Source: Pseudaminobacter soli (ex Li et al. 2025) (GTDB lineage: Bacteria; Pseudomonadota; Alphaproteobacteria; Rhizobiales; Rhizobiaceae). Taken from it: 64,000 nucleotides of DNA. Every line of letters starts with the position of its first letter. Within the stretch, counting starts at the first letter, position 1. This document shows, in pieces, positions 9,365-20,086 of the stretch. The notes beneath the pieces were generated by a model, which had not been told where the DNA came from, did no database searches, and was given only the letters and a program-made list of their open reading frames with translations. Both the position numbers and the translations under genes were made by a program. The stretch spans positions 124,001 through 188,000 of the forward strand of contig NZ_JARXVF010000006.1 of assembly GCF_029892515.1 (NCBI RefSeq), read 5' to 3'.

Positions 9365-10336
<972 letters not shown>

Positions 10337-10340
<4 letters not shown>

Positions 10341-11158
10341 GCCTTACGCGTCCTCATATGCGGGTCGAGCCAGTCACGCAGGCCGTCGCCGAAAAGATTG
10401 AGCCCAAGAACGGTGAGGAAGATGGCGATGCCGGGGAAGATCGCCGCCCAGGGCGCGATGACGATGAGCTCGCGCGCGTCGGTCAGCATATTGCCCCAGC
10501 TCGGCTGCGGCGGGCGAATGCCGAGGCCAAGATAGGAAAGTGCTGCTTCCGCCAGGATCGCGTCACCCATGCCGAGCGTGGCGATGACCAGCACAGGGCC
10601 GATCATGTTGGGCAGGATCTGGGTCGCCATGATGCGGCCGTCGCCATAGCCCAGCGTCTTGGCCGCCTGCACGTAGCCCTGGCTCTTCAAGGACAGCGTC
10701 GAGCTGCGGGCGATGCGGCAGGTCCAGGACCAGTTGGTCAGGCCGAGCGCAATGAGCAGGCTGGCGAGGCCGGGGCCGAGAATAGCCATGATCGCCAGGG
10801 CGAAGATCAGCGAGGGGATGGAGAGCATCAGATTGGTCAGGCCGTTGACCAGATCGTCCCACCAGCCGCCGAAATAGCCGGCCGAAATGCCAAGCGCGAG
10901 GCCGATCATGGTGTTGATCATCTGCGAGCCGATGCCGACGGTGAGCGACACCTGCGCGCCGTAAAGGATGCGCGTGAACACGTCGCGCCCTTGCGAATCG
11001 GTGCCGAACCAGAACTGTCCGTCAGGCGGCAGTTCGGCATTCATCAGGTCGGCATCCATGATCGGGTTGAAATGCGCCAGCCACGGCGCGAGGATCGCCG
11101 CGCCGATGATGAGGACACAGAGCACGCCGCCTATCACGAGGTTCAGTCTCAAGCCCAT
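10337..11158 (-). CDS. Oligopeptide/dipeptide ABC transporter permease, OppC/DppC-like
   Basis: This is a 273-aa inner-membrane permease. The frame is open further upstream, but that part overlaps the OppB-like gene and is arginine/histidine/proline-rich shadow sequence. The ATG at 11158, 5 bp after the OppB-like stop, starts a proper membrane helix (LNLVIGGVLCVLIIGAAIL). The GTDSQGRDVFTRILYGAQ segment and the EAA-type loop (YVQAAKTLGYGDGRIMATQILP) are standard for DppC/OppC. Confidence 0.93.
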
Positions 11159-11163
11159 AGCAC

Positions 11164-12099
11164 TCACCCGTGGCTGATGCGCGGGTCGATGACCGCGTAG
11201 AGGACATCGACCACCGTGTTGACGAGGAGGAAGCACAGCACCAGCACCAGGATGCTGCCCTGCACCACAGGAATGTCGCGCAAGCTCACGCTGTCGATCA
11301 GCAACGAGCCCAGTCCCGGCCACGAAAACAGCTTTTCCACCACCACCGCCTGACCCATCATCGAGCCGAACTGCAGGCCGATGGTGGTGATGACCAGCAC
11401 CAGCGCGTTGCGCACCAGGTGCCACTTCACGAGCCTGAAGCTGTTCATGCCCTTGGAGCGGGCGGTGCGGATGAAGTCGGCGCTCATCACCTCCAGCACC
11501 GCCGCCCGCGTGGTGCGCGCAAGCAGCGCCAGCGGCGCGACACCCAATGTCAGCGCCGGAAGGATAATATTGCGCAGGCCCCCGTCGCCATAGCCGAAGC
11601 TCGGCAGCCAGCCGAGCGTCATGGCAAACAGATACATCGCCAAAAGGCCGAGCCAGAACTGCGGCAGCGACAGCCCCGATATCGCGCCCACCATGGTAAG
11701 GCTGTCAAGGATGCTGCCCGGCTTGAGCGCGGCGATGAAGCCCAGCGGCACCCCGATCATGACCGCGATGCACATGGCCGCGAAGGCTAGCTTGAGCGTC
11801 GGCCACAAGCGCTCGCCGATCATATCGACCACCGGCTGGCGGGTGCGGAAGGACGTGCCGAGGTCGAAATGGGCAAGCTGCCAGATATAGTCGCCGAAGC
11901 GCACATAGACCGGCCGGTCCAGGCCGAACTCCTGCTTGATTTTCTCAACCACCTTGGGGTCGCTGGTGCCACGGCCGTCGGCAAACATGCTGGAAGCGAT
12001 GCTGCCGGGCACGATGCTGAAAATGACGAATATCAGCAGCGCCACCGCGACTATGGTCGGGATCATCTGCAGAAGGCGGCGCAGGACGAAACGTAGCAC
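11164..12099 (-). CDS. Oligopeptide/dipeptide ABC transporter permease, OppB/DppB-like
   Basis: This is a 311-aa inner-membrane permease. I place the start at the GTG at 12099, where GGGGAG lies about 9-14 nt upstream and the protein begins with the family-typical LRFVLRRLLQMIPTIVAVA. A longer frame to 12171 has no ribosome site. The GLDRPVYVRFGDYIWQLAH periplasmic part and the C-terminal EAA-like loop (FIRTARSKGMNSFRLVKWHL) are family hallmarks. Confidence 0.92.
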   Translation of the reverse strand: MLRFVLRRLLQMIPTIVAVALLIFVIFSIVPGSIASSMFADGRGTSDPKVVEKIKQEFGLDRPVYVRFGDYIWQLAHFDLGTSFRTRQPVVDMIGERLWPTLKLAFAAMCIAVMIGVPLGFIAALKPGSILDSLTMVGAISGLSLPQFWLGLLAMYLFAMTLGWLPSFGYGDGGLRNIILPALTLGVAPLALLARTTRAAVLEVMSADFIRTARSKGMNSFRLVKWHLVRNALVLVITTIGLQFGSMMGQAVVVEKLFSWPGLGSLLIDSVSLRDIPVVQGSILVLVLCFLLVNTVVDVLYAVIDPRISHG

Positions 12100-12244
12100 C
12101 GGTATGTTCTCCCCACCTGCGATGCAGCGGGCGGGCGTCCGGCGGTGAACCGGAAAGCCCTGGCCGTGCATCGGGGTTTCATGGACGCCGGCGGCGCCCT
12201 GATCGGCCGCGCCCCGAGGAGGCGCTACCGCGCGAGGCAGCGAA

Positions 12245-12268
12245 AGCCGGCAAACGATCTTGCCGGCT
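12245..12268 (-). promoter_or_regulatory. Strong stem-loop between binding-protein and permease genes
   Basis: AGCCGGCAA and TTGCCGGCT form a perfect 9-bp stem with a 6-nt loop, 18 bp past the stop of the solute-binding protein gene and before the permease genes. There is no T-tract. It may protect the binding-protein mRNA from 3' decay or partly attenuate the downstream genes, giving excess binding protein. Confidence 0.55.
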
Positions 12269-12286
12269 CCGCCATTTCAGCCGGGC

Positions 12287-13885
12287 CTACCGGGTCGGCG
12301 CGGTGTCATCGACCCAGAGCTTTTCGTAGGACTGGATCGCCATCTCCATGGCGTTGGGCTGCACGCCATGCAGCCAGGGCTGATAGGCCATGACCGCCTT
12401 GTTGTAGTTGAAGAACCAAACTGGCGCCTCTTCCTGCAGCAGGTTGTTGGCCTTGCGCAGCAGGTCGTTCTTCTCGTCTTCGGTCGCGGCCTGACGGGCC
12501 GCGTCGATCAGCTTGTCGTAGTCCGGATTGTTGAACTTCGTGTAGTTGCAAGAGGCCTGCGGCGTCTTGGAATAGAAGCAGCGAAGCGCGGTGAGCGAAT
12601 CCGGCCCGCTTTCCTGCGACCACATATAGGCCTGGAAATCGCCCCCCGGCACCGCTTCGGACAGAACCGAGCTTTCCACCGGCTTGGCTTTCACCTTGAT
12701 GCCGACCTTGTCGAGCATCGGGATGATGGCTTCGACGATGGTCAGGCCCCAGCTTTCGTTCTGGGTGGCCGTCAGCTCGAACTCGAAGCCGTCCGGATAG
12801 CCAGCCTCGGCCAGGAGCGCCTTGGCCTTCTCCGGGTCGTACGGATAGGGCTTGGCGTCCTTGTCATAGGCAGGCGACGACACCGGCAGCCAGCCGGAGG
12901 CGCGATAGGCCTTGTCCTTGGCCAGCCGCTTGATGATCAGGTCGGAATCGATCGCATAGTTGATCGCCTGGCGCACCCGCTTATCCTGGAACGGCTTGAA
13001 GTCGGGGTTGAAGCCGACCGTGCGCGTATAGACTTCGGCCACCTCCATGATGTTCTTCGCCAGTTCCGGATCGGACTTGTAGGCGACATATTGCGCGGGC
13101 CCGAGAACGGAAACGTCGACTTCCTTGTTGCGGAAGGCCACGTCGCGCGCCGAGGCGTCGCCCATGATCATGATGTTGATCTTGTCGGCGTAGGGCTTGC
13201 CCTTGTCGTAATATTTGTCGTTCTTCACGACGGTAAGGCGCGAACCCGGCACATATTCAGAGAATTTGTAGGGCCCGAGGCCCACCGGATGGGTGAAGAA
13301 GTCCGGCTTCTCCGCCGCGCCGGCCGGATAGATGGCGGTGTAGTTGGGCATGAGCTGATAGCCCGGATCGATCGGAGCGGTCAGCGTGATCGCCAGGGTG
13401 AAATCGTCGATTTTCTTGAGGCCGGAAATATCCTTGGCCTTGCCTTCGTTATATTCGGTCGCGCCCTTGATGTTGCTGATGTACTGCGCTGCCGGGTAGC
13501 CCTTACCCGGATCCATGATGCGGGTGTAGCTGTAGATGATGTCGTCGGCCGTCATCTGCTTGCCGTCGTGGAAATAGGCATCCTGACGCAGCTTGTAGGT
13601 GTAGGTCAGCTTGTCGTCCGAAACCGAAACGTCGGTTGCCAGTCCCAGCACGGGCTTGCTCTCGTTGGCGTCCCAATCGTAGAGCGAGCGGTGGATGGCC
13701 TTGGCCCAGAACTCGTCCTGAACCTGGGCGGAGGCGTGGATATCAAGCGACGAGAAGCTGGAGCCATAGGGCGCGACGAAGTTGATGGCGCCGCCGGGAC
13801 GTGGCTCATCGGCCGTCGCGAAGGACGCGGCCCCGGCAAGCAGAGACGCCGCAAGCGTCGAGATTATTGCAAGTTTCTTGATCAT
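12287..13885 (-). CDS. ABC transporter substrate-binding protein, family 5 (oligopeptide type)
   Basis: This periplasmic binding protein has 532 aa. A Sec signal peptide (IISTLAASLLAGAASFATA) is followed by the family-5 opening (DEPRPGGAINFVAPYG). The body contains characteristic strings such as LTYTYKLRQDAYFHDGKQMT and VGLGPYKFSEYVPGS. The ATG is preceded by an excellent AAAGGAGGG ribosome site. It belongs to the importer encoded downstream; the amidohydrolase gene lies upstream on the same strand, separated by 120 bp. Candidate ligands are peptides, amides or glycosylated compounds handled by that amidohydrolase. Confidence 0.93.
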   Translation of the reverse strand: MIKKLAIISTLAASLLAGAASFATADEPRPGGAINFVAPYGSSFSSLDIHASAQVQDEFWAKAIHRSLYDWDANESKPVLGLATDVSVSDDKLTYTYKLRQDAYFHDGKQMTADDIIYSYTRIMDPGKGYPAAQYISNIKGATEYNEGKAKDISGLKKIDDFTLAITLTAPIDPGYQLMPNYTAIYPAGAAEKPDFFTHPVGLGPYKFSEYVPGSRLTVVKNDKYYDKGKPYADKINIMIMGDASARDVAFRNKEVDVSVLGPAQYVAYKSDPELAKNIMEVAEVYTRTVGFNPDFKPFQDKRVRQAINYAIDSDLIIKRLAKDKAYRASGWLPVSSPAYDKDAKPYPYDPEKAKALLAEAGYPDGFEFELTATQNESWGLTIVEAIIPMLDKVGIKVKAKPVESSVLSEAVPGGDFQAYMWSQESGPDSLTALRCFYSKTPQASCNYTKFNNPDYDKLIDAARQAATEDEKNDLLRKANNLLQEEAPVWFFNYNKAVMAYQPWLHGVQPNAMEMAIQSYEKLWVDDTAPTR

Positions 13886-14006
13886 GTTCCCTCCTTTGTT
13901 TTCTTCACGCGGGCAGCTTCTGCTGGCGCGCGATCCTCTCGTCCCATGCTGCGCATCGTTCTCCCTTCGATGCCCAGCAATCCGTGCGGCCCTTTCGGCC
14001 CTGTCG

Positions 14007-15638
14007 CTATTGTCTTTCGAAAACCACCTCGCCGCCGCGTAGCGTCATCACGCACTGCGTATCGTTCAATATCTCTTCCGGCTTCGCCGTCAGCATGTTG
14101 CGCGAGAACACGGCGATGTCGGCCGCCTGCCCCGGCACCAGCTTGCCCTTCACATGCTCCAGCTTCTGCGAGAAGGCGCCATATTCGGTATAGACCTGCA
14201 GTGCCTCCTCCATGGAGACGCGCTCGCGCGCGTCCATCACCGTGCCCTTCCAGGTCTCGCGCGTCACCATGCTGAAGATGTTTGGGAACGGATTGGGATG
14301 GCAGACAGGCGAGTCGCTGCCCGTGGCTGGCTTGAAGCCGAGCTCTTTCCAGGTGCTGAGCGGATAGCTCGACAGCGCCCTCTCCTCGCCCAGCACCGAG
14401 AGGTAGGCGTCGCCGAAATCGTAGATGAATACCTGTTGCGGGCAGGGATAGATGCCCGCCTTCTGCATGCGCCTATGCTGCTCGTCAGTGGAAAAGCCGC
14501 AATGCTCGATACGGTGGCGACGGTCGGGATCTGGCATCGCCGCCAGCGCCTTCTCGTAGGCGGTGATGAGCTGGCCGATTGCCGCGTCGCCGATGGCGTG
14601 GCAGGCAAGCTGGTAGCCCTTCGCATGGGCATCCATAACCAACTCTTCCAGATGCTCATCGGTGAGGATCTGCACGCCCGTCGTCCCGTCATCGCCAAGA
14701 TAGGGCTTGCTCATCCAGGCGGTACGGCCGCCGGCCGAACCGTCCAGGAATATCTTCACCGCGCCGACCTTCAGCATGTCGTCGCCGACGCCGGACACCA
14801 GCCCCGCCTCGTAGCATTGCGGCACGATCGACGTGCCCGGATCGCCCAGCAGCACCAGCCATGTGCGCACCGGCAACCGGCCATTCAGCTTGGCGAGATT
14901 ATAGGCCCTGATCTCGTCGAAGCCGCCGACATGGCCGACCGCCGCATCCATGACGCTGGTGATGCCATAGGACAGCAGCATGTTACCGGCCGCCTCGATG
15001 GCGTCGATCATCTGTTCGGTGGTGGGCTGCGGGATCGCCTTGCGGATCAGCCCTTGCGCGTTTTCGGCAACCATGCCGGTCAGCACGCCATTCTTCTGCT
15101 CGATCAGCCCGCCTTCGGGCACCGGTGTGCTCTCGTTGACGCCGGCAAGTTCGAAAGCCGGCGTATTGAAGATGGAAACATGGCCGCAGGCGCGTACTAG
15201 CATGACCGGATGGTCGGGCGCGGCCGCGTCCAGTTCCGATTTGTGTGGGTGGCGGCCGATGTCGAGCTTGGTCTGGTCATAGCCACGTGCAAGGATCCAG
15301 CTCCCGGGCGGAACCGAGGCCGCCTGTTCCTTGATCTGCCGTAGCAGGCTGTCCAGTGTCGGTGCCTTCTGCGGCGTGGCGTCGAGCCAGCCAAGCGTCA
15401 AGCCGACTGAGATGAGATGCAAATGCGCATCGTTGAGGCCCGGCGTAGCGAACCTGCCGCCGAGATCGATCAGGCGGGTGTCGCCGCCCTTGAATTTGAG
15501 GATTTCATCCTTCGATCCGGCGGCAAGCACCTTGCCCTGCCAGATCGCCAGTGCCTCGACCACGCCCTCGTCGTAGCCGCACCAGATTGTGCCATTGTGC
15601 AGAATCGTATCGGCCTGCAAAAACTGCCCTGCTGACAT
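14007..15638 (-). CDS. YtcJ-like metal-dependent amidohydrolase
   Basis: This is a 543-aa enzyme of amidohydrolase family 3. The metal-binding HxH is visible in LNDAHLHLIS (His72, His74), with further conserved segments LACHAIGDAAIGQ, RIEHCGF and a late Asp in ATGSDSPVCHPNPF. N- and C-terminal strands form the small composite beta domain (TILHNGTIWCG, and DIAVFSRN near the end). It is probably cytoplasmic, since no signal peptide is seen. Relatives include N-substituted formamide deformylase, but most are uncharacterised. It leads the peptide-type ABC operon, so it probably hydrolyses the imported compound. GGGAGGGG supports the ATG. Confidence 0.88.
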   Translation of the reverse strand: MSAGQFLQADTILHNGTIWCGYDEGVVEALAIWQGKVLAAGSKDEILKFKGGDTRLIDLGGRFATPGLNDAHLHLISVGLTLGWLDATPQKAPTLDSLLRQIKEQAASVPPGSWILARGYDQTKLDIGRHPHKSELDAAAPDHPVMLVRACGHVSIFNTPAFELAGVNESTPVPEGGLIEQKNGVLTGMVAENAQGLIRKAIPQPTTEQMIDAIEAAGNMLLSYGITSVMDAAVGHVGGFDEIRAYNLAKLNGRLPVRTWLVLLGDPGTSIVPQCYEAGLVSGVGDDMLKVGAVKIFLDGSAGGRTAWMSKPYLGDDGTTGVQILTDEHLEELVMDAHAKGYQLACHAIGDAAIGQLITAYEKALAAMPDPDRRHRIEHCGFSTDEQHRRMQKAGIYPCPQQVFIYDFGDAYLSVLGEERALSSYPLSTWKELGFKPATGSDSPVCHPNPFPNIFSMVTRETWKGTVMDARERVSMEEALQVYTEYGAFSQKLEHVKGKLVPGQAADIAVFSRNMLTAKPEEILNDTQCVMTLRGGEVVFERQ

Positions 15639-15782
15639 TCAGCAGTCCCCTCCCTGAGCTCACGCCGCGTCAGGAGGCAGCCTTCCATCATAACAACATG
15701 CAATCAAGTGGTTGAATTGCCCAAACCACACGAAAAATTTTTTGCGATGATAGCCTTCATCAAAGACGAGTGTTTTGAGATC

Positions 15783-15805
15783 GCCCGATTTCCTGGCGAT
15801 CGGGC
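15783..15805 (-). terminator. Putative terminator stem-loop after the glycosyltransferase
   Basis: GCCCGAT and ATCGGGC form a 7-bp stem with a 9-nt loop, about 60 bp past the stop of the minus-strand GT4 gene. No T-tract follows on the minus strand, so intrinsic termination is uncertain. The rest of the 15639-15865 gap must also hold the promoter of the amidohydrolase operon; I cannot fix its boxes. Confidence 0.35.
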
Positions 15806-15865
15806 AGGCCTCAAGCGCCGTCGGCAACACGTCCGACGCCCTCGCTGAATCCATCGTGTCCTTGG

Positions 15866-17203
15866 TCAGCTGGTCGCCTGGGTAAGTTCGCCGCTGTCGA
15901 GCTCAGAGGCCCGTTGCTTGCCTAGCAGGTCCACATAGATTCGTTCCACCGCGTCGGCGAGGCGGGCATAGTCCCGGTTGGCTTTAACCCATGCCGGCCC
16001 CTTTGCCCCCATGGCTTCCGCCTTTTCGGGATCGTCGAACAGGCGTGCGACGCCTTCCGCCATGGCCTCGCCCGAATATGCGGTGACGAAGCCGGTGCCG
16101 CTGCCGTGGATCACCTCGTTCTGGTCGTAGTGCACAGTACCGACTACCGGACGCCCCATGGCCAGATATTCGACCAGCTTGGTCGGCGTCGCGACCTGCT
16201 GGGCAGCGTCCATCATGAACGGTGAAAGACACACATCCGCCCGCTTCACCCAGCCCAGCGCCTCAGCCAAGGGCAGCCGCCCGGTGAAGATCACGCGATC
16301 GGACAGACCAAGTTCTTCCAACCGCGCGTTCAGTTTGTCGCGCTCGAAGTCGGGCACCGCGCCAATGAGCACCAGAACGGCATCATGACCCTCGGCGACC
16401 AGCTCGGCCAACGCATCGAAGGTCAGATAGGTCAAGATGCTGACGACATTGGCGCACAAATAGGCCATGCACTTCTTGCCGGCCACCCGGGGGTCGTCCA
16501 CTGGCCGGATTGAGGCAGCGTTGTAGCGCTCGGTCGACACCCCCATGGGTATCGGGGTCATCTTCTCCATCCGTATGCCGCGAAAGCCGACGCGCTCGCG
16601 CATCCGCTCTGACTGCACGATGACATGACTGCTGAGCGGCAGCGCCACCTTGTGAAACAGGAAGTTGCCGGTGACTGCATAGGCGATGCGCACCAGCCGA
16701 GCGGGCCAGCTCATGGGAATCAGATTTTCGAGGGCATCGCGTAGCCGTCCCTCAAGGACGGGATAGCTCATCCAGAACAGGCATGGCGTTCCGGAGATCT
16801 TGCCCGCAAGGCCATACGTTATCGCCCACAGCGGTTGGTCGCGCACTTGGATCAGATCATAGTCGCCTCGCGCTGCCCGCCATGCCAGCTTCAGCCGAAG
16901 CCAGTTCTCTGCCACCCTGTAGCGAAGCGAGCCGAGTTTTCCGTTCATTTGGCGATGTGCGACGTAGAACCGCTCGGCACCGCGTTCGTCGACACGCGCC
17001 GGACCATCTTCGAATGGGCGCAGGCTCCAGTCGATCTTGAGCCCGCGACCGACCAGATGATTGGAAAACAACTCGACGAGGTCGACGCGGAAGGCTGGGT
17101 AATCGTCAGGCGCGACAAACAGCATGCGGACGCCGGCCAGCGCCCCTTGCGATGGGATCTGGCCCGAATTCGTTTCGGATGCCTTTGCGGCCAAGCCTTT
17201 CAT
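15866..17203 (-). CDS. Glycosyltransferase family 4-type protein
   Basis: This is a 445-aa GT-B-fold glycosyltransferase, probably cytoplasmic or membrane-associated. The C-terminal nucleotide-sugar-binding half is recognisable from RVIFTGRLPLAEALGWVK and TPTKLVEYLAMG (residues 339-350), the usual EX7E-like segment. The N-terminal half contains VRMLFVAPDDYPAFRVDLV. It lies 7 bp downstream of a CelD-like GNAT gene on the same strand. The locus suggests it adds a sugar to an exopolysaccharide or lipid-linked repeat unit. Donor and acceptor are unknown. Confidence 0.87.
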   Translation of the reverse strand: MKGLAAKASETNSGQIPSQGALAGVRMLFVAPDDYPAFRVDLVELFSNHLVGRGLKIDWSLRPFEDGPARVDERGAERFYVAHRQMNGKLGSLRYRVAENWLRLKLAWRAARGDYDLIQVRDQPLWAITYGLAGKISGTPCLFWMSYPVLEGRLRDALENLIPMSWPARLVRIAYAVTGNFLFHKVALPLSSHVIVQSERMRERVGFRGIRMEKMTPIPMGVSTERYNAASIRPVDDPRVAGKKCMAYLCANVVSILTYLTFDALAELVAEGHDAVLVLIGAVPDFERDKLNARLEELGLSDRVIFTGRLPLAEALGWVKRADVCLSPFMMDAAQQVATPTKLVEYLAMGRPVVGTVHYDQNEVIHGSGTGFVTAYSGEAMAEGVARLFDDPEKAEAMGAKGPAWVKANRDYARLADAVERIYVDLLGKQRASELDSGELTQATS

Positions 17204-17210
17204 CGAAACC

Positions 17211-18404
17211 TCACTCGGAAGGACGGCGCAACAGATACGCCTGCGCTGTCTTCAGACGTTGCCATAAGAACTTGTTTTGGCGCATGCGCGCCTTCACCGC
17301 CTGGCCAAGCCGGATCGTTGCGATCATGGCCGACCCGAGAGGCGTGAAGGCAGCGTATGCGTCATCCAATTCGTGGATGATGTCGCACCAGTGCGTCTTG
17401 TACTCTTCGTAGCCGACGCCAAGATCGTAAGTGGTGATGCCGCGCTCGCAACACTCCTCGATGTGCTTAAACAGAAGCACGTGGCCGGGGCTCTGGGAGA
17501 CGAGTTCGTCCTTGGCAAAGGTCATGAAATAGCCGTTCAGGCGGCCACGATATATTCCCGCGGCGCGCACAGCCCGTAACTTGCCGTCGACGGAAAGTTC
17601 CGTCATTTCCAGCAGCGGTTCGTCCATGGTCAGAGAGCGCTCAAGTAGTTCGCGGAAGAAATCCAGCACGCCCGGCTCGGCAAAGCTGTTGAGTTTGCCT
17701 TGCTCAGTAAGCCTCAGCGCCTTTTGTTCGAAGAAGAAATCGAGGGCGGCGCTGGCCTGCGTAAGGTCCTCCGACGCCCCATAATGCAGGGTGCCCACCT
17801 TGGCCATTCGGCGCTCTTTGGTGCGGACTCCACGCCTGCGCCCAGCGCCATTGGTTTTTTCCAACACTGCTTCGAATCCGCCGGCAATGTCGAACGCATA
17901 GCCCTCCGTGGCCGATGGGCTTCGGGGCAAGCTGGCGAGCGGCTGGACCACGCCGTCAAGGATTCTGGGCATTCTCACAAGCACTGCGCAATCGGCATCG
18001 CTCAGCGCGTGTGCAAGCATCCTTTCGACCTCACTACGCTTCATGGAAGACATAGCCGCGACCGCCTCAGCACTCCAGAGGCCGAAATTGTAGCCGGAAT
18101 GATTGCCGCCGATCCATTTTGCCACGCGTGCTGGTCCGACCCTTGAAATCGCGAGCGGCAAGATGAAGGCTGGGCGACCGTGAAGCTTGCCCAGCACAAT
18201 CGCAGGCCAGGCCTTCTCGTGCGGCAAGACGTGTCGGACGTAAGCGTCGACCCAGTCGTAACGCTGGAAGATGGTTCCGTATCCGGTCGCTTCGAGTTGG
18301 CGCCATTCGCCCTCGATAGCCGACGGTGTGGTGACCATCTCCACGTCGAATGGAGCAGACTGTGCTGCCGTTGGGCTGGAGATTGAATTCAGCGGCGACG
18401 TCAT
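17211..18404 (-). CDS. CelD/BcsL-like GNAT (FemAB-fold) acetyltransferase
   Basis: This is a 397-aa protein of the Acetyltransf_6 type with tandem GNAT-like folds. Recognisable segments are GTIFQRYDWVDAYV at about residue 43, the HGRPAFILPLAIS strand pair, and a C-terminal YDLGVGYEEYKTHWCD segment. Relatives are found in cellulose, xanthan-like and other exopolysaccharide clusters and are thought to acylate sugars or lipid-linked intermediates. It sits directly upstream of the GT4 gene (7-bp gap, likely cotranscribed). A second, divergent member lies at 31510-32658. Confidence 0.87.
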   Translation of the reverse strand: MTSPLNSISSPTAAQSAPFDVEMVTTPSAIEGEWRQLEATGYGTIFQRYDWVDAYVRHVLPHEKAWPAIVLGKLHGRPAFILPLAISRVGPARVAKWIGGNHSGYNFGLWSAEAVAAMSSMKRSEVERMLAHALSDADCAVLVRMPRILDGVVQPLASLPRSPSATEGYAFDIAGGFEAVLEKTNGAGRRRGVRTKERRMAKVGTLHYGASEDLTQASAALDFFFEQKALRLTEQGKLNSFAEPGVLDFFRELLERSLTMDEPLLEMTELSVDGKLRAVRAAGIYRGRLNGYFMTFAKDELVSQSPGHVLLFKHIEECCERGITTYDLGVGYEEYKTHWCDIIHELDDAYAAFTPLGSAMIATIRLGQAVKARMRQNKFLWQRLKTAQAYLLRRPSE

Positions 18405-18592
18405 TATTCCATGCTTCCTGAAACCGGTGCTGGATGCAACGGGTCAAGTTGGTTCAATCTTGCGTCCTCACCGAGGAGCAACCGAGGCAGTCATCGCCCG
18501 AAATTTGTCAAGACGGCAAACGGATTGCTTCCACACGAGAGTTTGCCTCGAAGACGCGGCACGAAGGTTGCGCGTGCCAGTCTCTGGGAACA

Positions 18593-20086
18593 TCATCGTC
18601 GTGCTCTACGCAGACCGCCGCGTAGCACCGGGGAGATGCAGTCGATCACCTCGAGGTGCTCTGAACTGTTGAGTGTGTGGATCTTAGGATAGGTCGACTT
18701 GTCCGGCGACAGGATCGGGACTGGAACGGTCAGCCGCACCTTCGTCTCGTCAAGTTCGACGACATCGGCAAGGCCGAGCGCACCACCATATTCGTCGGTA
18801 CCGTCCTGCAACGGCAACACGATCCGATCGCCCACGCGCACGAAACGTCCCCCGGGCCTGGCAGCAGCCCGATCTATCCTGATCGGATTGGCCGGATGCG
18901 GCACCCACGGCCCCTGCAGCGACTTGGCATGGAACACAACAAGCGTATCGGAGGCGCTGCCATAGCCGTCGCGCTGGGTGGCGAACAGCCACAGCCGGTC
19001 GCCATGCTCCAGCACGGTAGCGTCATACAACTCGCGTTCGGAAATCAGCACTTCATGCCTTTCCCACCGGTCCGGAAAGGATCCCGCACGATAGAGCACC
19101 AGATTGCCGCCCGCTCCGCCCTCGGGCAGCATCCAGATCTCGCCATCATGGCTGAAGACCTGCGGATAGGACAGGTGATAGGGCTCTTCCAGAACGCAAC
19201 GCGGCACCGTCGCCGTGCCGTCGCCGAACACTTCGGCCATCGAGATCACGGCCTTGTCGCCACCGTGGCGAAAATCTTCCACGAAGATAAAATGCCGCCC
19301 CTGCCATTCGAACGGGAACGGATCAGCGTAGAAGCGACTGCCATCGTCAGGCAGGGTGATCCAGGCCTCGCCCGCCAGCAGCCCGGTATCGGCTACCCTC
19401 CTGCCCTTGTGAAACCGATAGCTGACATTCCAGCGATGCAGGTTGAAGGCGAGCCTCTTGACCACGCCGGTAACCTGTCGTGGCACCACCGAGAGCATAT
19501 AGGCACTGACCATTTGGCCACTCGTCGGGCGTTCGCCCTCGGAGGGCCGTCCGACAGACACTCGTCCAGCGGGTTCATCGTTCAGGTAACGCTGGGCCGT
19601 ATCCACCAGCAGGGTGACCATGCGCGCCAAAACGTCTTCGATCCCACGAACGATCGATAGACGGCTATCCACCATGGGCGCGGCATGGGCAACAGGGTTG
19701 ACGCCATCAAGCAGGATGTCGACGTCGGGCAGCTGTCCGAGCATCAGCAGCCTGGCTGCGTTGGAAAGCGAGGGGCAGCCGTGGAAACTGGGCGCCAGCA
19801 CGGGCGAAGCAAATTGCTGATCGCCTCCGCTCAGATCCAGGCGCAATGCAGCATCCGGCCGTGCTGGCGACAAGATCGGGGCCTGCAGCGTGTCGAGCAG
19901 GCTGTTCAACCGAACACGAAGCACTGTGCGCTCCATTTGGAGGATATTCTTCAGCGTCGGCGATATTGCGGGCGTATCGACACCTACCAGCGCAACATCG
20001 TGGCCGTTTTCCCGAAGGCGGTCAGCTACGACAGCATGCAGGCGGCACACCGCATTTGCGGGCACCAGAACATCAATCGCACTCAT
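18593..20086 (-). CDS. GINT1-like protein: formyltransferase-like N-domain plus beta-propeller
   Basis: This is a 497-aa two-part protein. The N-terminal ~230 residues resemble a formyltransferase-type Rossmann domain (IDVLVPANAVCRLHAVVADR). The C-terminal ~260 residues look like a five-bladed GH43/GH62-type propeller (GSRFYADPFPFEWQGRHFIF, EPYHLSYPQVFSHDGEIWMLPE, LYDATVLEHGDRLWLFAT). This propeller is the N-terminal domain of plant glucosamine inositolphosphorylceramide transferase 1; bacterial homologues occur in polysaccharide loci with unknown function. I chose the ATG at 20086; a GTG at 20122 would add 12 residues. It is divergent from the acyltransferase gene at 20367. Confidence 0.8.
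   Translation of the reverse strand: MSAIDVLVPANAVCRLHAVVADRLRENGHDVALVGVDTPAISPTLKNILQMERTVLRVRLNSLLDTLQAPILSPARPDAALRLDLSGGDQQFASPVLAPSFHGCPSLSNAARLLMLGQLPDVDILLDGVNPVAHAAPMVDSRLSIVRGIEDVLARMVTLLVDTAQRYLNDEPAGRVSVGRPSEGERPTSGQMVSAYMLSVVPRQVTGVVKRLAFNLHRWNVSYRFHKGRRVADTGLLAGEAWITLPDDGSRFYADPFPFEWQGRHFIFVEDFRHGGDKAVISMAEVFGDGTATVPRCVLEEPYHLSYPQVFSHDGEIWMLPEGGAGGNLVLYRAGSFPDRWERHEVLISERELYDATVLEHGDRLWLFATQRDGYGSASDTLVVFHAKSLQGPWVPHPANPIRIDRAAARPGGRFVRVGDRIVLPLQDGTDEYGGALGLADVVELDETKVRLTVPVPILSPDKSTYPKIHTLNSSEHLEVIDCISPVLRGGLRRARR

Noticed and set aside
11159-11425. N-terminal extension of the OppC-like permease
   Set aside because: It overlaps the OppB-like gene and encodes Arg/His/Pro-rich sequence unlike any permease. 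The ATG at 11158 gives the standard first helix.
12260-14275. 671-codon open frame on the plus strand
   Set aside because: It lies antisense to the family-5 binding-protein gene, which has a signal peptide, family motifs and a strong ribosome site. The plus-strand product is rich in Arg, Gly, Val and Leu with no domain.
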